Shown in pieces: positions 26,549-35,282 of a stretch of DNA of 64,000 nt. Position 1 is the first letter of the stretch; the number at the start of each line of letters is the position of its first letter. The stretch covers positions 1 to 64,000 of the forward strand of contig NZ_FCOX02000004.1 in the NCBI RefSeq assembly GCF_900044055.2. Direction: 5' to 3'. The notes beneath the pieces were generated by a model, which did not search any database, had not been told where the DNA came from, and saw only the letters and a list, made by a program, of their open reading frames with translations. Both the position numbers and the translations under genes were made by a program. The stretch comes from Caballeronia calidae (lineage in GTDB: Bacteria; Pseudomonadota; Gammaproteobacteria; Burkholderiales; Burkholderiaceae).

Positions 26549-27517
26549 TCACGGCTGCGGCGCGTCGCTCGTCAGGGTCGCGCCGAAATTCGCCTGCAAA
26601 TGACGCACGAAACTCAGTGCGGCCGCACTCAGATCCGCGTCGCGCGAGCGCAGGATGCCGAAGCTGCGCATCAGGTTCACGTCGGCCACCTGCAGCGTGG
26701 CGCGGGTGTCGCGCGCGTAGCGCTGCGCCATCGAGCGCGGCAGGAAGGTCGCGCCGAGCCCCGCGTCCACCATGCCGAGCAGCGTGCTCAGGTTGGCGGC
26801 GTGATGCATCGGCCGAAGCGAAAGGCCGCGCTTCGCGAACTCGTCGGCGAGGGTATCGCGCAGCATCGAATAACGGTCGAGCAGCATCAGCGGGATTTGC
26901 GCGAGCTGCTCCAGCGTTACCTTGCCAGCTTCGGCGAGCGGATGCGTCTTCGGCACGACGACCAGCATGTCTTCCTCGGAGAGCGCCTCGAAACTGAGCT
27001 TGCTCGAATCATTGTCGAACGCGACGACCGCGAGATCCGCTTCGTTGCTCTCGATCTTCGCGACGACATCCTCGTACTGGAGGTCGCGCAGCTGGATCTG
27101 CACGTCGGGATAGCGCTGGCAGAACGAATGGATCAGCGAGGGCAGCATGACGGCCGCGATCATCGGCGTCGCGGCGACGACCACGCGAAGGCGCGCGGCC
27201 TCGGCGTCGGCCTGGAATTCCTGCAGGAGCTTGCGCAGGTCGCGCAATGCGATCTCGGCGTGCTCGCGCAAACGCTTTCCCGCGGGCGTGGGGTTCACGT
27301 GACGCGTCGTGCGCACGAGCAGGCGCGTCTTCAGGGTCGATTCGAGGCGCTGCACGCGCGCCGTGACGGACGGCTGGGAAATGTGCAGGCGTTTGGCGGC
27401 GGAACTGAAGCTGCCGAGTTCGACGACCGCGAGAAAGGTCTCCAGCTCGACGAGATCGAAGCGCAGCGTGAGCGGCGCCGCGGCGTGCGCGCCCTCGTCC
27501 GGCTTGTCGGGCGCCAT
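26549..27517 (-). CDS. LysR-family transcriptional regulator (D)
   Basis: 322 aa. HTH at about 18-78 (LVELETFLAVVELGSFSSAAKRLHISQPSVTARVQRLE), effector domain beyond. Paralogue of the regulator at 20156-21118. GGAG lies 10 nt before the ATG. Divergent from the AtuA/DUF4387/monooxygenase operon and upstream of the flavin reductase operon (149 bp), so it can control both halves of module 1. Confidence 0.9.
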   Translation of the reverse strand: MAPDKPDEGAHAAAPLTLRFDLVELETFLAVVELGSFSSAAKRLHISQPSVTARVQRLESTLKTRLLVRTTRHVNPTPAGKRLREHAEIALRDLRKLLQEFQADAEAARLRVVVAATPMIAAVMLPSLIHSFCQRYPDVQIQLRDLQYEDVVAKIESNEADLAVVAFDNDSSKLSFEALSEEDMLVVVPKTHPLAEAGKVTLEQLAQIPLMLLDRYSMLRDTLADEFAKRGLSLRPMHHAANLSTLLGMVDAGLGATFLPRSMAQRYARDTRATLQVADVNLMRSFGILRSRDADLSAAALSFVRHLQANFGATLTSDAPQP

Positions 27518-27559
27518 GACGGTAAGTCTCCGTTGGTTTTATCAGGAATGTCTATGAGT

Positions 27560-27579
27560 CTATCTCATAAAGCAAATAG
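27560..27579. promoter_or_regulatory. LysR-type operator candidate between LysR D and module 1
   Basis: CTATCTCATAAAGCAAATAG: the outer CTAT/ATAG halves are symmetrical and the TAAAGC.AATAG part matches the site at 21175-21186 near the paralogous regulator. Confidence 0.45.
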
Positions 27580-27713
27580 TGTCGCAGCGGCACCGTCGAC
27601 ATAATCGATTGCAGACCGAATGTATCGGCCACGCACCGCACGCCGCGCCTCTCGCGTCCGTGCCGAAGCATGCGGCGCGTATGCATCGAAAGAAAGACTC
27701 GCAAGGAGACTTC

Positions 27714-29075
27714 ATGAAGGATGAAATCAAGATTCTGACGCCGAACGGCATCCTGGGCTACGGCATCCCGGCGGCCGACTTCTGGCGCGGCATCGAACGC
27801 GCGCCCGACGCGATGATCGTCGATGGCGGCTCCACCGACCCCGGCCCTTATCTGCTCGGCTTGCCGAAGACACTGGTGACACGCGAGGCGTATCTGCGCG
27901 ATCTGTCGCTGATGCTCGAAGCGTGCGCCACGCGCAAGATTCCCATCTACATCAGTTCGGCGGGCGGGCCGGGCATTCGCGAGCACGTCGATTTCATGGT
28001 CGATGTGATCGCGGAGATCGCGAATCGGGAAGGATATCGCTTCAAGGTCGCGAAGATTTATTCGGACGTCGATCCTTCGTACGTTCGCGATGCGTTGAGC
28101 GAAGGGCGCATCACGCCCTGCGCATCGGCGCCGGAGTTGCAGGTGTCGGATGTGGGCGCGTCGTCGCACATCGTCGCGCAGATGGGCGCCGAGCCTTTTG
28201 CGAAGGCGCTGCGCGAGCATCCGGATCTCGACATCATCGTCGCGGGCCGTGCGTACGATCCCGCGCCGTTCGCGGGCCTGTGCATGCTGCACGGAATCGA
28301 TCCGGGCATCTACTGGCACATGGGCAAGATCGTCGAGTGCGGCGCGAACTGCGCGGAGCCGAAAGGCAAGGTGATTCTCGCGACGATCCGCCGCGACAGC
28401 TTCGACCTCGAACCGATGAGCCCGCGCGAGCGCTGCACGCCCGCGTCGGTGGCGGCGCATACGCTCTATGAAAAGACGCGCCCCGATCTCCTGACCGGCC
28501 CCGGCGGCGTGCTCGATCTGCGCGAAGCCACGTATGAACAGATCACCGATCGCGCCGTGCGCGTGCGCGGCAGCCGCTTCATTCCCGCTGACGATTACAC
28601 GGTGAAGCTCGAAGGCGCGGGCGTGGTGGGCATGCGCACGATCTTCATCGGCGGGATTCGCGATCCGATCCTGATCGAGCAGATCGACGATTTTCTCGAA
28701 CGCGTCAAGCAGGAAGCAGAAGAGACCTATCCCGAACTGCGCTCGGGCGAAGCGACGCTCAACTTCCACGTCTACGGCAAGAACGGCGTGATGGGCAGCT
28801 TCGAGCCGCTCGTGAACGCGGTGCCGCATGAGATCGGCCTGCTCGGCGAAGTGACCGCCGCGAATCAGGACCTGGCGAATGCGATTTGCAGCAGCGTGCG
28901 CATCGACGTGCTGCACACGCCGTATCCGGGCCAGGTCGCGACCGCCGGCAACTTCGCGATTCCGTTGAATCCGCCTGAGAACCCCATCGGTCCGGTGTGC
29001 AGGTTCACGGTCTATCACGTGATGAAGATCGACTCGGCCGAGTCGCTGTTTCCGATTGAGATCGTGGAGATCTGA
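27714..29075 (+). CDS. Acyclic terpene utilisation AtuA-family protein (DUF1446), copy 1
   Basis: 453 aa. Opens KILTPNGILGYGIPAADFW and carries the family's Gly/Asp-rich segment IVDGGSTDPGPYLLG, then ISSAGGPGIREH, AGRAYDPAPFAGL and KMxECG-like MGKIVECGA blocks. AtuA was named from Pseudomonas citronellol degradation, but its chemistry is not firmly known. AAGGAGACTTC precedes the ATG at 27714. Followed by DUF4387 at 3 bp, the usual pairing: in some larger proteins DUF4387 is the C-terminal continuation of AtuA, so the two probably form one enzyme. Confidence 0.87.
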   Translation: MKDEIKILTPNGILGYGIPAADFWRGIERAPDAMIVDGGSTDPGPYLLGLPKTLVTREAYLRDLSLMLEACATRKIPIYISSAGGPGIREHVDFMVDVIAEIANREGYRFKVAKIYSDVDPSYVRDALSEGRITPCASAPELQVSDVGASSHIVAQMGAEPFAKALREHPDLDIIVAGRAYDPAPFAGLCMLHGIDPGIYWHMGKIVECGANCAEPKGKVILATIRRDSFDLEPMSPRERCTPASVAAHTLYEKTRPDLLTGPGGVLDLREATYEQITDRAVRVRGSRFIPADDYTVKLEGAGVVGMRTIFIGGIRDPILIEQIDDFLERVKQEAEETYPELRSGEATLNFHVYGKNGVMGSFEPLVNAVPHEIGLLGEVTAANQDLANAICSSVRIDVLHTPYPGQVATAGNFAIPLNPPENPIGPVCRFTVYHVMKIDSAESLFPIEIVEI

Positions 29076-29078
29076 GCA

Positions 29079-29411
29079 ATGAGCGCAACGCAAACGAAAA
29101 CACTGCGCGATCTGGCCAAGGTCGTGCGCAGCAAGAACTCGGGCCCGTTCGAGATCACGTTCGACGTGATCTTCGACGACGTTCCGCTATACGAACGCGT
29201 GAAGGCAAGCGGCGTACTGACCGAAGCGCTGATCTGCAGGCTCTACAACGTGACGAAGGAAGACATCGTGACCTTGATGTTCTTCGACCCGGCGCGCGCA
29301 TTCAAGCTCACGCTGAAGCGCTCGTGGGCGCAGGGCAGCGTGGGCGAGCGCGACACGTTCGGCGCGCAGCAGCATGCACCGCTGCTGACGATCGAGATTC
29401 CCGGCGTCTGA
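29079..29411 (+). CDS. DUF4387 protein, partner of AtuA copy 1
   Basis: 110 aa. The DUF4387 pattern is clear: VVRSKNSGPFEITFDVIFDD, YERVKASGVLTEALICRLYNV, FFDPARAFKLTLKR and the terminal DTFGAQQHAPLLTIEIP. No signal or membrane segment. Always found directly after AtuA-like genes; expected to be its small subunit. Reads into the monooxygenase gene 32 bp downstream. Confidence 0.87.
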   Translation: MSATQTKTLRDLAKVVRSKNSGPFEITFDVIFDDVPLYERVKASGVLTEALICRLYNVTKEDIVTLMFFDPARAFKLTLKRSWAQGSVGERDTFGAQQHAPLLTIEIPGV

Positions 29412-29443
29412 GCGCGCCGAAAGCAAGAGGAGGCATGTACGAC

Positions 29444-30853
29444 ATGGCACACGACACTTCGCGTCAGATGACGCTCATCGGTTTCCTGCAGGCGCAGAAC
29501 TGCTCCACCTATCCCGGCTCCTGGCGTCACAGCGGCGCGATGCAGGACTTCATGTCGCCGGAGTATTACCAGCGCATCGCGCGCACGCTGGAAGAAGGCA
29601 AGTTCCATCTCGCGTTCTTCGACGACCGCCTCGCGATGCCCGATATCTACGGCGACGATCACGCGCAAACCGTCGAGCATGGCGTGCGTGCCGTGAAGAT
29701 GGACCCGTCGCCGATTCTCACCGCAATGGCGATGGCCACGACGCACCTCGGCCTCGGCGCGACCTATTCGACGACGTACTACGAGCCGTATCACATCGCG
29801 CGCCATTTCGCGACGCTCGACCTGATGACGAAGGGCCGCGTCGCGTGGAATGTCGTGACGTCGCTGAACGATTCGGAAGCGGCGAACTTCGGCCGCGAGA
29901 TGCATCTGGAACACGACCTGCGCTACGATCGCGCGGACGAGTTCCTCGAAACCGTGATGGGCCACTGGGACTCGTGGGAAGACGACGCGCTGATTCTCGA
30001 CAAGCAGAGCGGCCGCTTCGCCGATCCGGCCAAGGTGCATCGTCTCGACCATCGAGGCGAGTACTTCAGTTCGCGCGGGCCGCTCACGGTGCCGCGTTCG
30101 CAGCAGGGCCATCCTGTGCTGATTCAGGCGGGGCAGAGCGGTCGTGGGCGCGCATTCGCATCGCGCTGGGGCGAGCTGATTTTCGTGGTGTATCCGAATC
30201 TCGCGGCAGGCAAGAAACAATACGCGGAGACGAAGCAGGCGGTCGTGGCGGCGGGGCGCGATCCCGCGAAGGTGAAGGTCGCGACGGCGTGCTATACGGT
30301 GGTCGCCGAATCGGATGAGATCGCCCAGCAGCAGCGCGAATACATCGATTCGCTCGCGCGGCCCATCGACTCGCTCACGCTGCTGTGCGAAGTGCTCAAC
30401 ACGGACTTCTCGAAGCGCGACTATGACGCGCCGTTTACCGACGAAGAGATGAAGGCGATCTCGGGCTGGACCGGCTTTCGCGATCGCGTCGTGATGTTGT
30501 CGGGCAAGCAGAACCCGTCGGTGCGCGACTTCGTCGAGTTCTCGAACCGTGCGCGTCTGAATGAGTTTCCTGTGTTTGCCGGCACCGCAAAGACGGTTGC
30601 CGATCAGATGGAGCAATGGTTCGTCGAAGGCGGCTGCGACGGCTTCGTGATTTCGCCGACGCACGTGCCGGGCGGATATGAGGACTTCGTGCGCCAGGTC
30701 GTGCCGGAGTTGCAGCGGCGTGGCGTGTTTCGCAAGGACTACGATGGCTCGACGCTGCGGGAAAATCTCGGTCTGGCCCGTCCGAATGCCGGCGAGTGGC
30801 GGGAGCAGGCGTTCGCCGGCGTGAATGGCGAGCCGATGCGCAAGACAGGCTAA
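29444..30853 (+). CDS. FMN-dependent monooxygenase (NtaA/SnaA/DszA family), copy 1
   Basis: About 469 aa, a flavin-dependent TIM-barrel enzyme of the bacterial luciferase superfamily. Family marks: AQNCSTYPGSWRH near the N-terminus, GLGATYSTTYYEPYHIAR, GRVAWNVVTSLNDSEAANFG, HRGEYFSSRGPLTVPRSQQGHPVLIQAGQSGRGR, and FAGTAKTVADQMEQWFVEGGCDGFVI. It needs FMNH2 from a separate reductase (25890-26399). Relatives cleave C-N or C-S bonds (nitrilotriacetate, EDTA, dibenzothiophene sulfone). AGGAGG lies 10 nt before the ATG at 29444; an ATG at 29435 is too close to it. Very similar to 42199-43590. Confidence 0.9.
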   Translation: MAHDTSRQMTLIGFLQAQNCSTYPGSWRHSGAMQDFMSPEYYQRIARTLEEGKFHLAFFDDRLAMPDIYGDDHAQTVEHGVRAVKMDPSPILTAMAMATTHLGLGATYSTTYYEPYHIARHFATLDLMTKGRVAWNVVTSLNDSEAANFGREMHLEHDLRYDRADEFLETVMGHWDSWEDDALILDKQSGRFADPAKVHRLDHRGEYFSSRGPLTVPRSQQGHPVLIQAGQSGRGRAFASRWGELIFVVYPNLAAGKKQYAETKQAVVAAGRDPAKVKVATACYTVVAESDEIAQQQREYIDSLARPIDSLTLLCEVLNTDFSKRDYDAPFTDEEMKAISGWTGFRDRVVMLSGKQNPSVRDFVEFSNRARLNEFPVFAGTAKTVADQMEQWFVEGGCDGFVISPTHVPGGYEDFVRQVVPELQRRGVFRKDYDGSTLRENLGLARPNAGEWREQAFAGVNGEPMRKTG

Positions 30854-30873
30854 GCAAGACAAGGCTAGAACAA

Positions 30874-30896
30874 GCGCCCGGCACGTGACCGGGCGC
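30874..30896. other. Intra-operon hairpin
   Basis: GCGCCCGG pairs perfectly with CCGGGCGC over a CACGTGA loop, between the monooxygenase and symporter genes. No T-run follows, so it more likely stabilises or processes mRNA than terminates. Confidence 0.55.
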
Positions 30897-30915
30897 AACG
30901 CATCTGGAGACAGAC

Positions 30916-32268
30916 ATGGCAGAAATCGCCGATATCCGGCGTGTGGCGCTCGCGAGCACCATCGGCACCACGCTCGAGTGGTACGACTTTTTTATCTTTG
31001 CGTCGGCAGCGGCGCTCGTGTTCAGCAAACTTTTCTTCCCGACCTTCGATCCGGTCGCGGGCACCATCGCGTCGCTCGCGAGCTTCGCGGTGGGCTTCAT
31101 CGCGCGGCCGGTGGGCGGCGCGGTGTTCGGGCATTTCGGCGACCGCATCGGCCGCAAGGCGATGCTCGTCCTCAGTCTCACGATGATGGGCGGCGTCACC
31201 TTCCTGATCGGCCTGTTGCCGACCTATGCGAGCGCGGGCATCGCCGCGCCGGTGATGCTGACGGCGCTGCGTTTCGTGCAGGGTTTCGCGGTCGGCGGCG
31301 AGTGGGGCGGCGCGACGCTGATGGTGATCGAGCACGCGCCCGCGAAGAAGCGCGGCTTCTACGGGAGCTGGCCGCAGATGGGCATTCCCGGCGCGCTGAT
31401 TCTCTCGACCGGCGCAATGGCCGCGACCACCGCGCTCACGACCGCCGAGCAGTTCGCGGCATGGGGCTGGCGCGTGCCGTTCCTGCTTTCGGGGATTCTC
31501 GTCGTGGTGGGCATCGTCATTCGCCGCAGGCTCGCGGAATCGCCGAGCATCGAGCGTCTGCGCCGCGCGCATGAAACGCCAAGCGTGCCGATCGCGACGC
31601 TGCTCAGGCGCCACAAGCGTTCGACCTTTCTGCTTGTCGCATCGCAGGCCGTGCAATGCGCCGGATTCTATGTCGTCGCCGTGTATTCGCTCGTGTATCT
31701 GACGCAGAACCTGCACCTGCCGAGAAGCGACGCATTGCGTGCGCTGATGATCGCCGCCGCGTGCACGCTCGTCGCGCATCCGACTTTCGGCGCGATCTCC
31801 GATCGCATCGGCCGCAAGAAGGTGTTCATGGGCGGAATGATCTTTCTCGGCCTGTTCATCTACCCGTATTTCCTGTTGCTCAACACCGGCAGCTATCCGA
31901 TGATCGTGCTCGCGATGAGCCTGGCGATGGCTATCGGCGAAGGCTCCGTGCAGGCCGCGCAGCCGAGCCTCTTCGCGGAGCAGTATGCATCGGGCGTGCG
32001 CTACAGCGGGGTGTCGCTTGCGTATCAGCTCGCGACCGTATCGTGGAGCGGCCCGACGCCTGTGATCGCAGCCATGCTGATCGCATGGGCGGGCGGGTAC
32101 TGGCCGCTCGTCGGCTACATCGTGCTGCTGGCGATCATCTCGGTCGTCGCGATCATTCCGCTGCGCGAAGCGGCCGGCGTGGAACTCGCGACGCTCGAAG
32201 AGCAGGATGCCGCCGGCGCGCGCGCCGATGAAGCAGCTCGCTACGCACGCGGCGCCGTTACCAACTGA
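30916..32268 (+). CDS. MFS transporter, MHS family, copy 2
   Basis: 450 aa, 12 helices. The same MHS signatures as the 21292-22650 protein (LEWYDFFIFASAAALVF; GHFGDRIGRKAMLVLSL; GGEWGGATLMVIEHAPAKKRGFYG), and long identical stretches show recent common origin. GGAGACAGAC precedes the ATG. In the module 1 operon, between the monooxygenase and the semialdehyde dehydrogenase; presumably imports that pathway's substrate. Confidence 0.9.
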   Translation: MAEIADIRRVALASTIGTTLEWYDFFIFASAAALVFSKLFFPTFDPVAGTIASLASFAVGFIARPVGGAVFGHFGDRIGRKAMLVLSLTMMGGVTFLIGLLPTYASAGIAAPVMLTALRFVQGFAVGGEWGGATLMVIEHAPAKKRGFYGSWPQMGIPGALILSTGAMAATTALTTAEQFAAWGWRVPFLLSGILVVVGIVIRRRLAESPSIERLRRAHETPSVPIATLLRRHKRSTFLLVASQAVQCAGFYVVAVYSLVYLTQNLHLPRSDALRALMIAAACTLVAHPTFGAISDRIGRKKVFMGGMIFLGLFIYPYFLLLNTGSYPMIVLAMSLAMAIGEGSVQAAQPSLFAEQYASGVRYSGVSLAYQLATVSWSGPTPVIAAMLIAWAGGYWPLVGYIVLLAIISVVAIIPLREAAGVELATLEEQDAAGARADEAARYARGAVTN

Positions 32269-32282
32269 ATCCCCTGAAAACG

Positions 32283-33743
32283 ATGACCCTTGCAACCCGA
32301 CTCAAAGACCCGGCGCTGCTGCGCCATGCCGCCTACATCGACGGCGAATGGAAGCAGGCCGACAACGGCGAGACCTTCGATGTGTTGAATCCCGCGACGG
32401 GCGATTCGGTGGGCGCGGCCCCGAAGATGGGCGCCGCGGAAACGCGCCGCGCGATCGAGGCGGCGAATGCCGCATGGCCCGCATGGCGCGGGAAGACCGC
32501 GAAGGAACGCGCGGCGATCCTGCGACGCTGGTACGACCTGATGATCGCCAACGCCGACGATCTCGCGCTCATTCTCACGACGGAGCAGGGCAAGCCGCTC
32601 GCGGAAGCGAAGGGCGAGATCGCGTATGCCGCGTCGTTCATCGAATGGTTCGCGGAGGAGGGCAAGCGCGTCGCGGGAGATACGCTCGCGACGCCTGCCG
32701 CCGACAAGCGCATCGTCGTGACGAAGGAGCCGATCGGCGTCTGCGCGGCGATCACGCCGTGGAACTTCCCGGCTGCGATGATCACGCGCAAGGTCGGTCC
32801 GGCGCTTGCGGCCGGCTGTCCGATCGTCGTTAAGCCAGCCGAAGCGACGCCGTTCTCCGCCTTCGCAATGGCCGTGCTGGCCGAACGCGCGGGCGTGCCG
32901 AAGGGCGTGCTGTCGATCGTCACGGGCGATCCGAAAGCCATCGGCGAGGAGATGACCAGCAACCCGCTCGTGCGCAAGCTCTCGTTCACCGGCTCGACCG
33001 CCGTGGGCCGTTTGCTGATGGCGCAAAGCGCGCCGACGGTCAAGAAGGTGTCGCTGGAGCTTGGCGGCAATGCGCCCTTCATCGTGTTCGACGACGCCGA
33101 TCTCGACGCCGCGGTGGAAGGCGCGATCGCATCGAAGTATCGCAACAGCGGGCAGACCTGCGTGTGCACGAACCGCTTCTATGTACACGACAACGTCGCC
33201 GACGCATTCGTGCAGAAGCTCGCCGCGGCCGTCGGCAGGATGAAGGTGGGGGACGGCACGGAAAGCGGCGTGACGCTCGGACCGCTCATCAACGAAGCGG
33301 CGTTGAAGAAGGTCGAATCACACATCGAGGACGCGCTTTCGAAAGGCGCGACGCTCGTCACGGGCGGCAAGCGTCACGCGCTCGGTCACGGCTTCTTCGA
33401 GCCGACCGTGCTCGCGAACGTCACGCCCGACATGAAGGTGGCGAAGGAAGAAACCTTCGGCCCGCTCGCGCCGGTGTTCAGATTCTCATCCGACGATGAA
33501 GTCGTGCGCATGGCCAACGACACCGAGTTCGGTCTCGCGGCGTACTTTTACAGCCGCGATGCCGGCCGCGTGTGGCGCGTGGCCGAAGCGCTCGAATACG
33601 GCATGGTGGGCATCAACACCGGGCTGATCTCGAACGAAGTCGCGCCGTTCGGCGGCGTGAAGCAGTCGGGCCTCGGGCGTGAAGGCTCGCATTACGGCAT
33701 CGACGACTACGTCGTCATCAAGTACCTCTGCGTCGCGGTCTGA
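32283..33743 (+). CDS. gabD: NAD(P)-dependent succinate-semialdehyde dehydrogenase
   Basis: 486 aa, standard length. Catalytic Cys293 (NSGQTCVC), general-base Glu259 (LELGGNAPF), and Asn161 (TPWNFPAAM) are present; the second Cys two residues after the nucleophile is the redox-regulatory CxC of GabD enzymes. The C-terminus GGVKQSGLGREGSHYGIDDYV is characteristic of GabD. As last gene of the module 1 operon it would oxidise a C4 or similar semialdehyde to feed the TCA cycle, which hints that the substrate is broken down to such an aldehyde. Confidence 0.9.
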   Translation: MTLATRLKDPALLRHAAYIDGEWKQADNGETFDVLNPATGDSVGAAPKMGAAETRRAIEAANAAWPAWRGKTAKERAAILRRWYDLMIANADDLALILTTEQGKPLAEAKGEIAYAASFIEWFAEEGKRVAGDTLATPAADKRIVVTKEPIGVCAAITPWNFPAAMITRKVGPALAAGCPIVVKPAEATPFSAFAMAVLAERAGVPKGVLSIVTGDPKAIGEEMTSNPLVRKLSFTGSTAVGRLLMAQSAPTVKKVSLELGGNAPFIVFDDADLDAAVEGAIASKYRNSGQTCVCTNRFYVHDNVADAFVQKLAAAVGRMKVGDGTESGVTLGPLINEAALKKVESHIEDALSKGATLVTGGKRHALGHGFFEPTVLANVTPDMKVAKEETFGPLAPVFRFSSDDEVVRMANDTEFGLAAYFYSRDAGRVWRVAEALEYGMVGINTGLISNEVAPFGGVKQSGLGREGSHYGIDDYVVIKYLCVAV

Positions 33744-33770
33744 GCCGCCCGCGAGCCTGTCGTGAGCCAC

Positions 33771-33814
33771 GAACCGCACGCCGCGCCGGGACCGAAGCGC
33801 GGCGTGCGGTTCGT
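33771..33814. other. Long hairpin between convergent genes
   Basis: A perfect 16-bp stem: 33771-33786 (CGAACCGCACGCCGCG) with 33799-33814, loop 12 nt. No T-run, but the position between two converging genes, 4 bp from the pseudogene stop, suggests termination or 3'-end protection. Confidence 0.6.
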
Positions 33815-33818
33815 CGCG

Positions 33819-35148
33819 TCAGAGCGCCGTAGCCGCGCTTTCCTGCACCGCACTCGCGTAAGGCACATCACGCTTGCCATAACGCCGCACCCGCAGATTC
33901 GCCTGCTCGCCATGCCCCGCAAAGCCCTCGAGCGCACACAACCGCGAGCAGTACTCGCCGACCAGCGCCGATGCTTCGTCCGTCAGCACCTTCTGATACG
34001 TGCAGGTCTTGATGAACTTGCCGACCCACAAGCCGCCCGTATAACGCGCGGCCTTCTTCGTCGGCAGCGTGTGGTTCGTGCCGATCACCTTGTCGCCATA
34101 CGAGACGTTGGTGCGCGGGCCGAGGAACAGCGCGCCGAAGTTGGTCAGGTTCGCGAGGAAGTAGTCGGGGTCGCGCGTCATGACCTGGACGTGTTCGAAG
34201 GCGATATCGTTGGCGATCTTCACCATCTCCTCGTCCGACTCCGCGAGGATCACTTCGCCGAACTGCGCCCACGACTTGCGCGCAATATCCGCGGTCGGCA
34301 GGATGCCCAGCAGACGCTCGACCTCGGCCATCGTTTCCTTCGCGAGCTTTTCCGACGTCGTGAGCAGGATGGCGGGGGAGTCCGGGCCGTGCTCGGCTTG
34401 TCCGAGCAGATCGGTTGCGCACATTTCGCCGTCGACGGTTTCATCGGCGATCACGAGCGTCTCGGTCGGACCCGCGAACAGGTCGATGCCCACGCGCCCG
34501 AACAACTGGCGCTTCGCTTCCGCGACGAACGCGTTGCCCGGCCCGACCAGCATGTCGACGGGCGCGATGCTCGCCGTGCCGATTGCCATCGCGCCGACCG
34601 CCTGAATGCCGCCGAGACAGTAGAATCTCGTGCGCGCCGGCCATGTGCTGCGCGGCGACGATCGCGGGCGCGGGCTTGCCCTGGAACGGCGGCGCGCAGG
34701 TGATGATGCGCGGCACGCCCGCCACCTGCGCGGTGATCACCGACATATGCGCCGACGCCAGCAGCGGATACTTCCCGCCCGGCACGTAGCAGCCCGCCGC
34801 GTTCACCGGAATGTTGCGATGGCCGAGGATCACGCCCGGCAGCGTTTCGACTTCGATGTCCTTGATCGAATCGCGCTGATGACGCGCGAAGTTGCGCACC
34901 TGCGTCTGCGCGAACTCGATGTCCTTGATATCGCGCGCGGAGAGTTGCGAGAGACAGTCGTCGATTTCCTTTTGCGTGAGGCGATAGTCCTCGCGATCGA
35001 GCTTGTCGAAGCGGATCGACAGATCGCGGATCGCGGCGTCGCCGCGCGCTTCGATATCGGCGAGCGTCGCCTCCACAGTTTCGCGCACTTCCCTGGCCGC
35101 GGATTTGATCACTTCCGCTGTCGCGCCATGCTTGAGCCATTGGGCCAT
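33819..35148 (-). pseudogene. Histidinol-dehydrogenase-like gene, frameshifted
   Basis: A HisD-family gene (about 440 aa if intact; the sulfopropanediol 3-dehydrogenase/HpsN branch is possible) broken into two frames. The 5' part (MAQWLKHGATAEVIKSAAR to AGAHEILL) is read from 35148; the 3' part ([15 protein letters not shown] to the end at 33819) is in another frame. One extra base lies near 34618-34623. Both parts keep family motifs: NAAGCYVPGGKYPLL, the [10 protein letters not shown] metal region, GTNHTLPT and [22 protein letters not shown] precedes the ATG. Twin LacI-type operators sit directly upstream. It may be a sequencing error, since the rest of the gene is undamaged. Confidence 0.85.
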
Positions 35149-35175
35149 GAAATCTCCTGGTTGGTGTCCGATAAT

Positions 35176-35191
35176 TTGCATACGTATGCAA
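35176..35191. promoter_or_regulatory. LacI-type operator 1
   Basis: TTGCATACGTATGCAA, a perfect 16-bp palindrome 28 bp upstream of the histidinol-dehydrogenase-like start, with central CG as in LacI/PurR sites. Confidence 0.75.
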
Positions 35192-35200
35192 AACAAGAAG

Positions 35201-35214
35201 TGCATACGTATGCA
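35201..35214. promoter_or_regulatory. LacI-type operator 2
   Basis: TGCATACGTATGCA, a perfect 14-bp palindrome with its centre 24 bp from that of operator 1, so both lie on nearly the same DNA face. The likely binder is the LacI regulator encoded just upstream. Confidence 0.75.
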
Positions 35215-35282
35215 ACAAGAATGAAGATTAGTCGTTTTCGATGCGGCCGGCAAGCGCTGTCGACGGAACGCGACGCTGCGGT

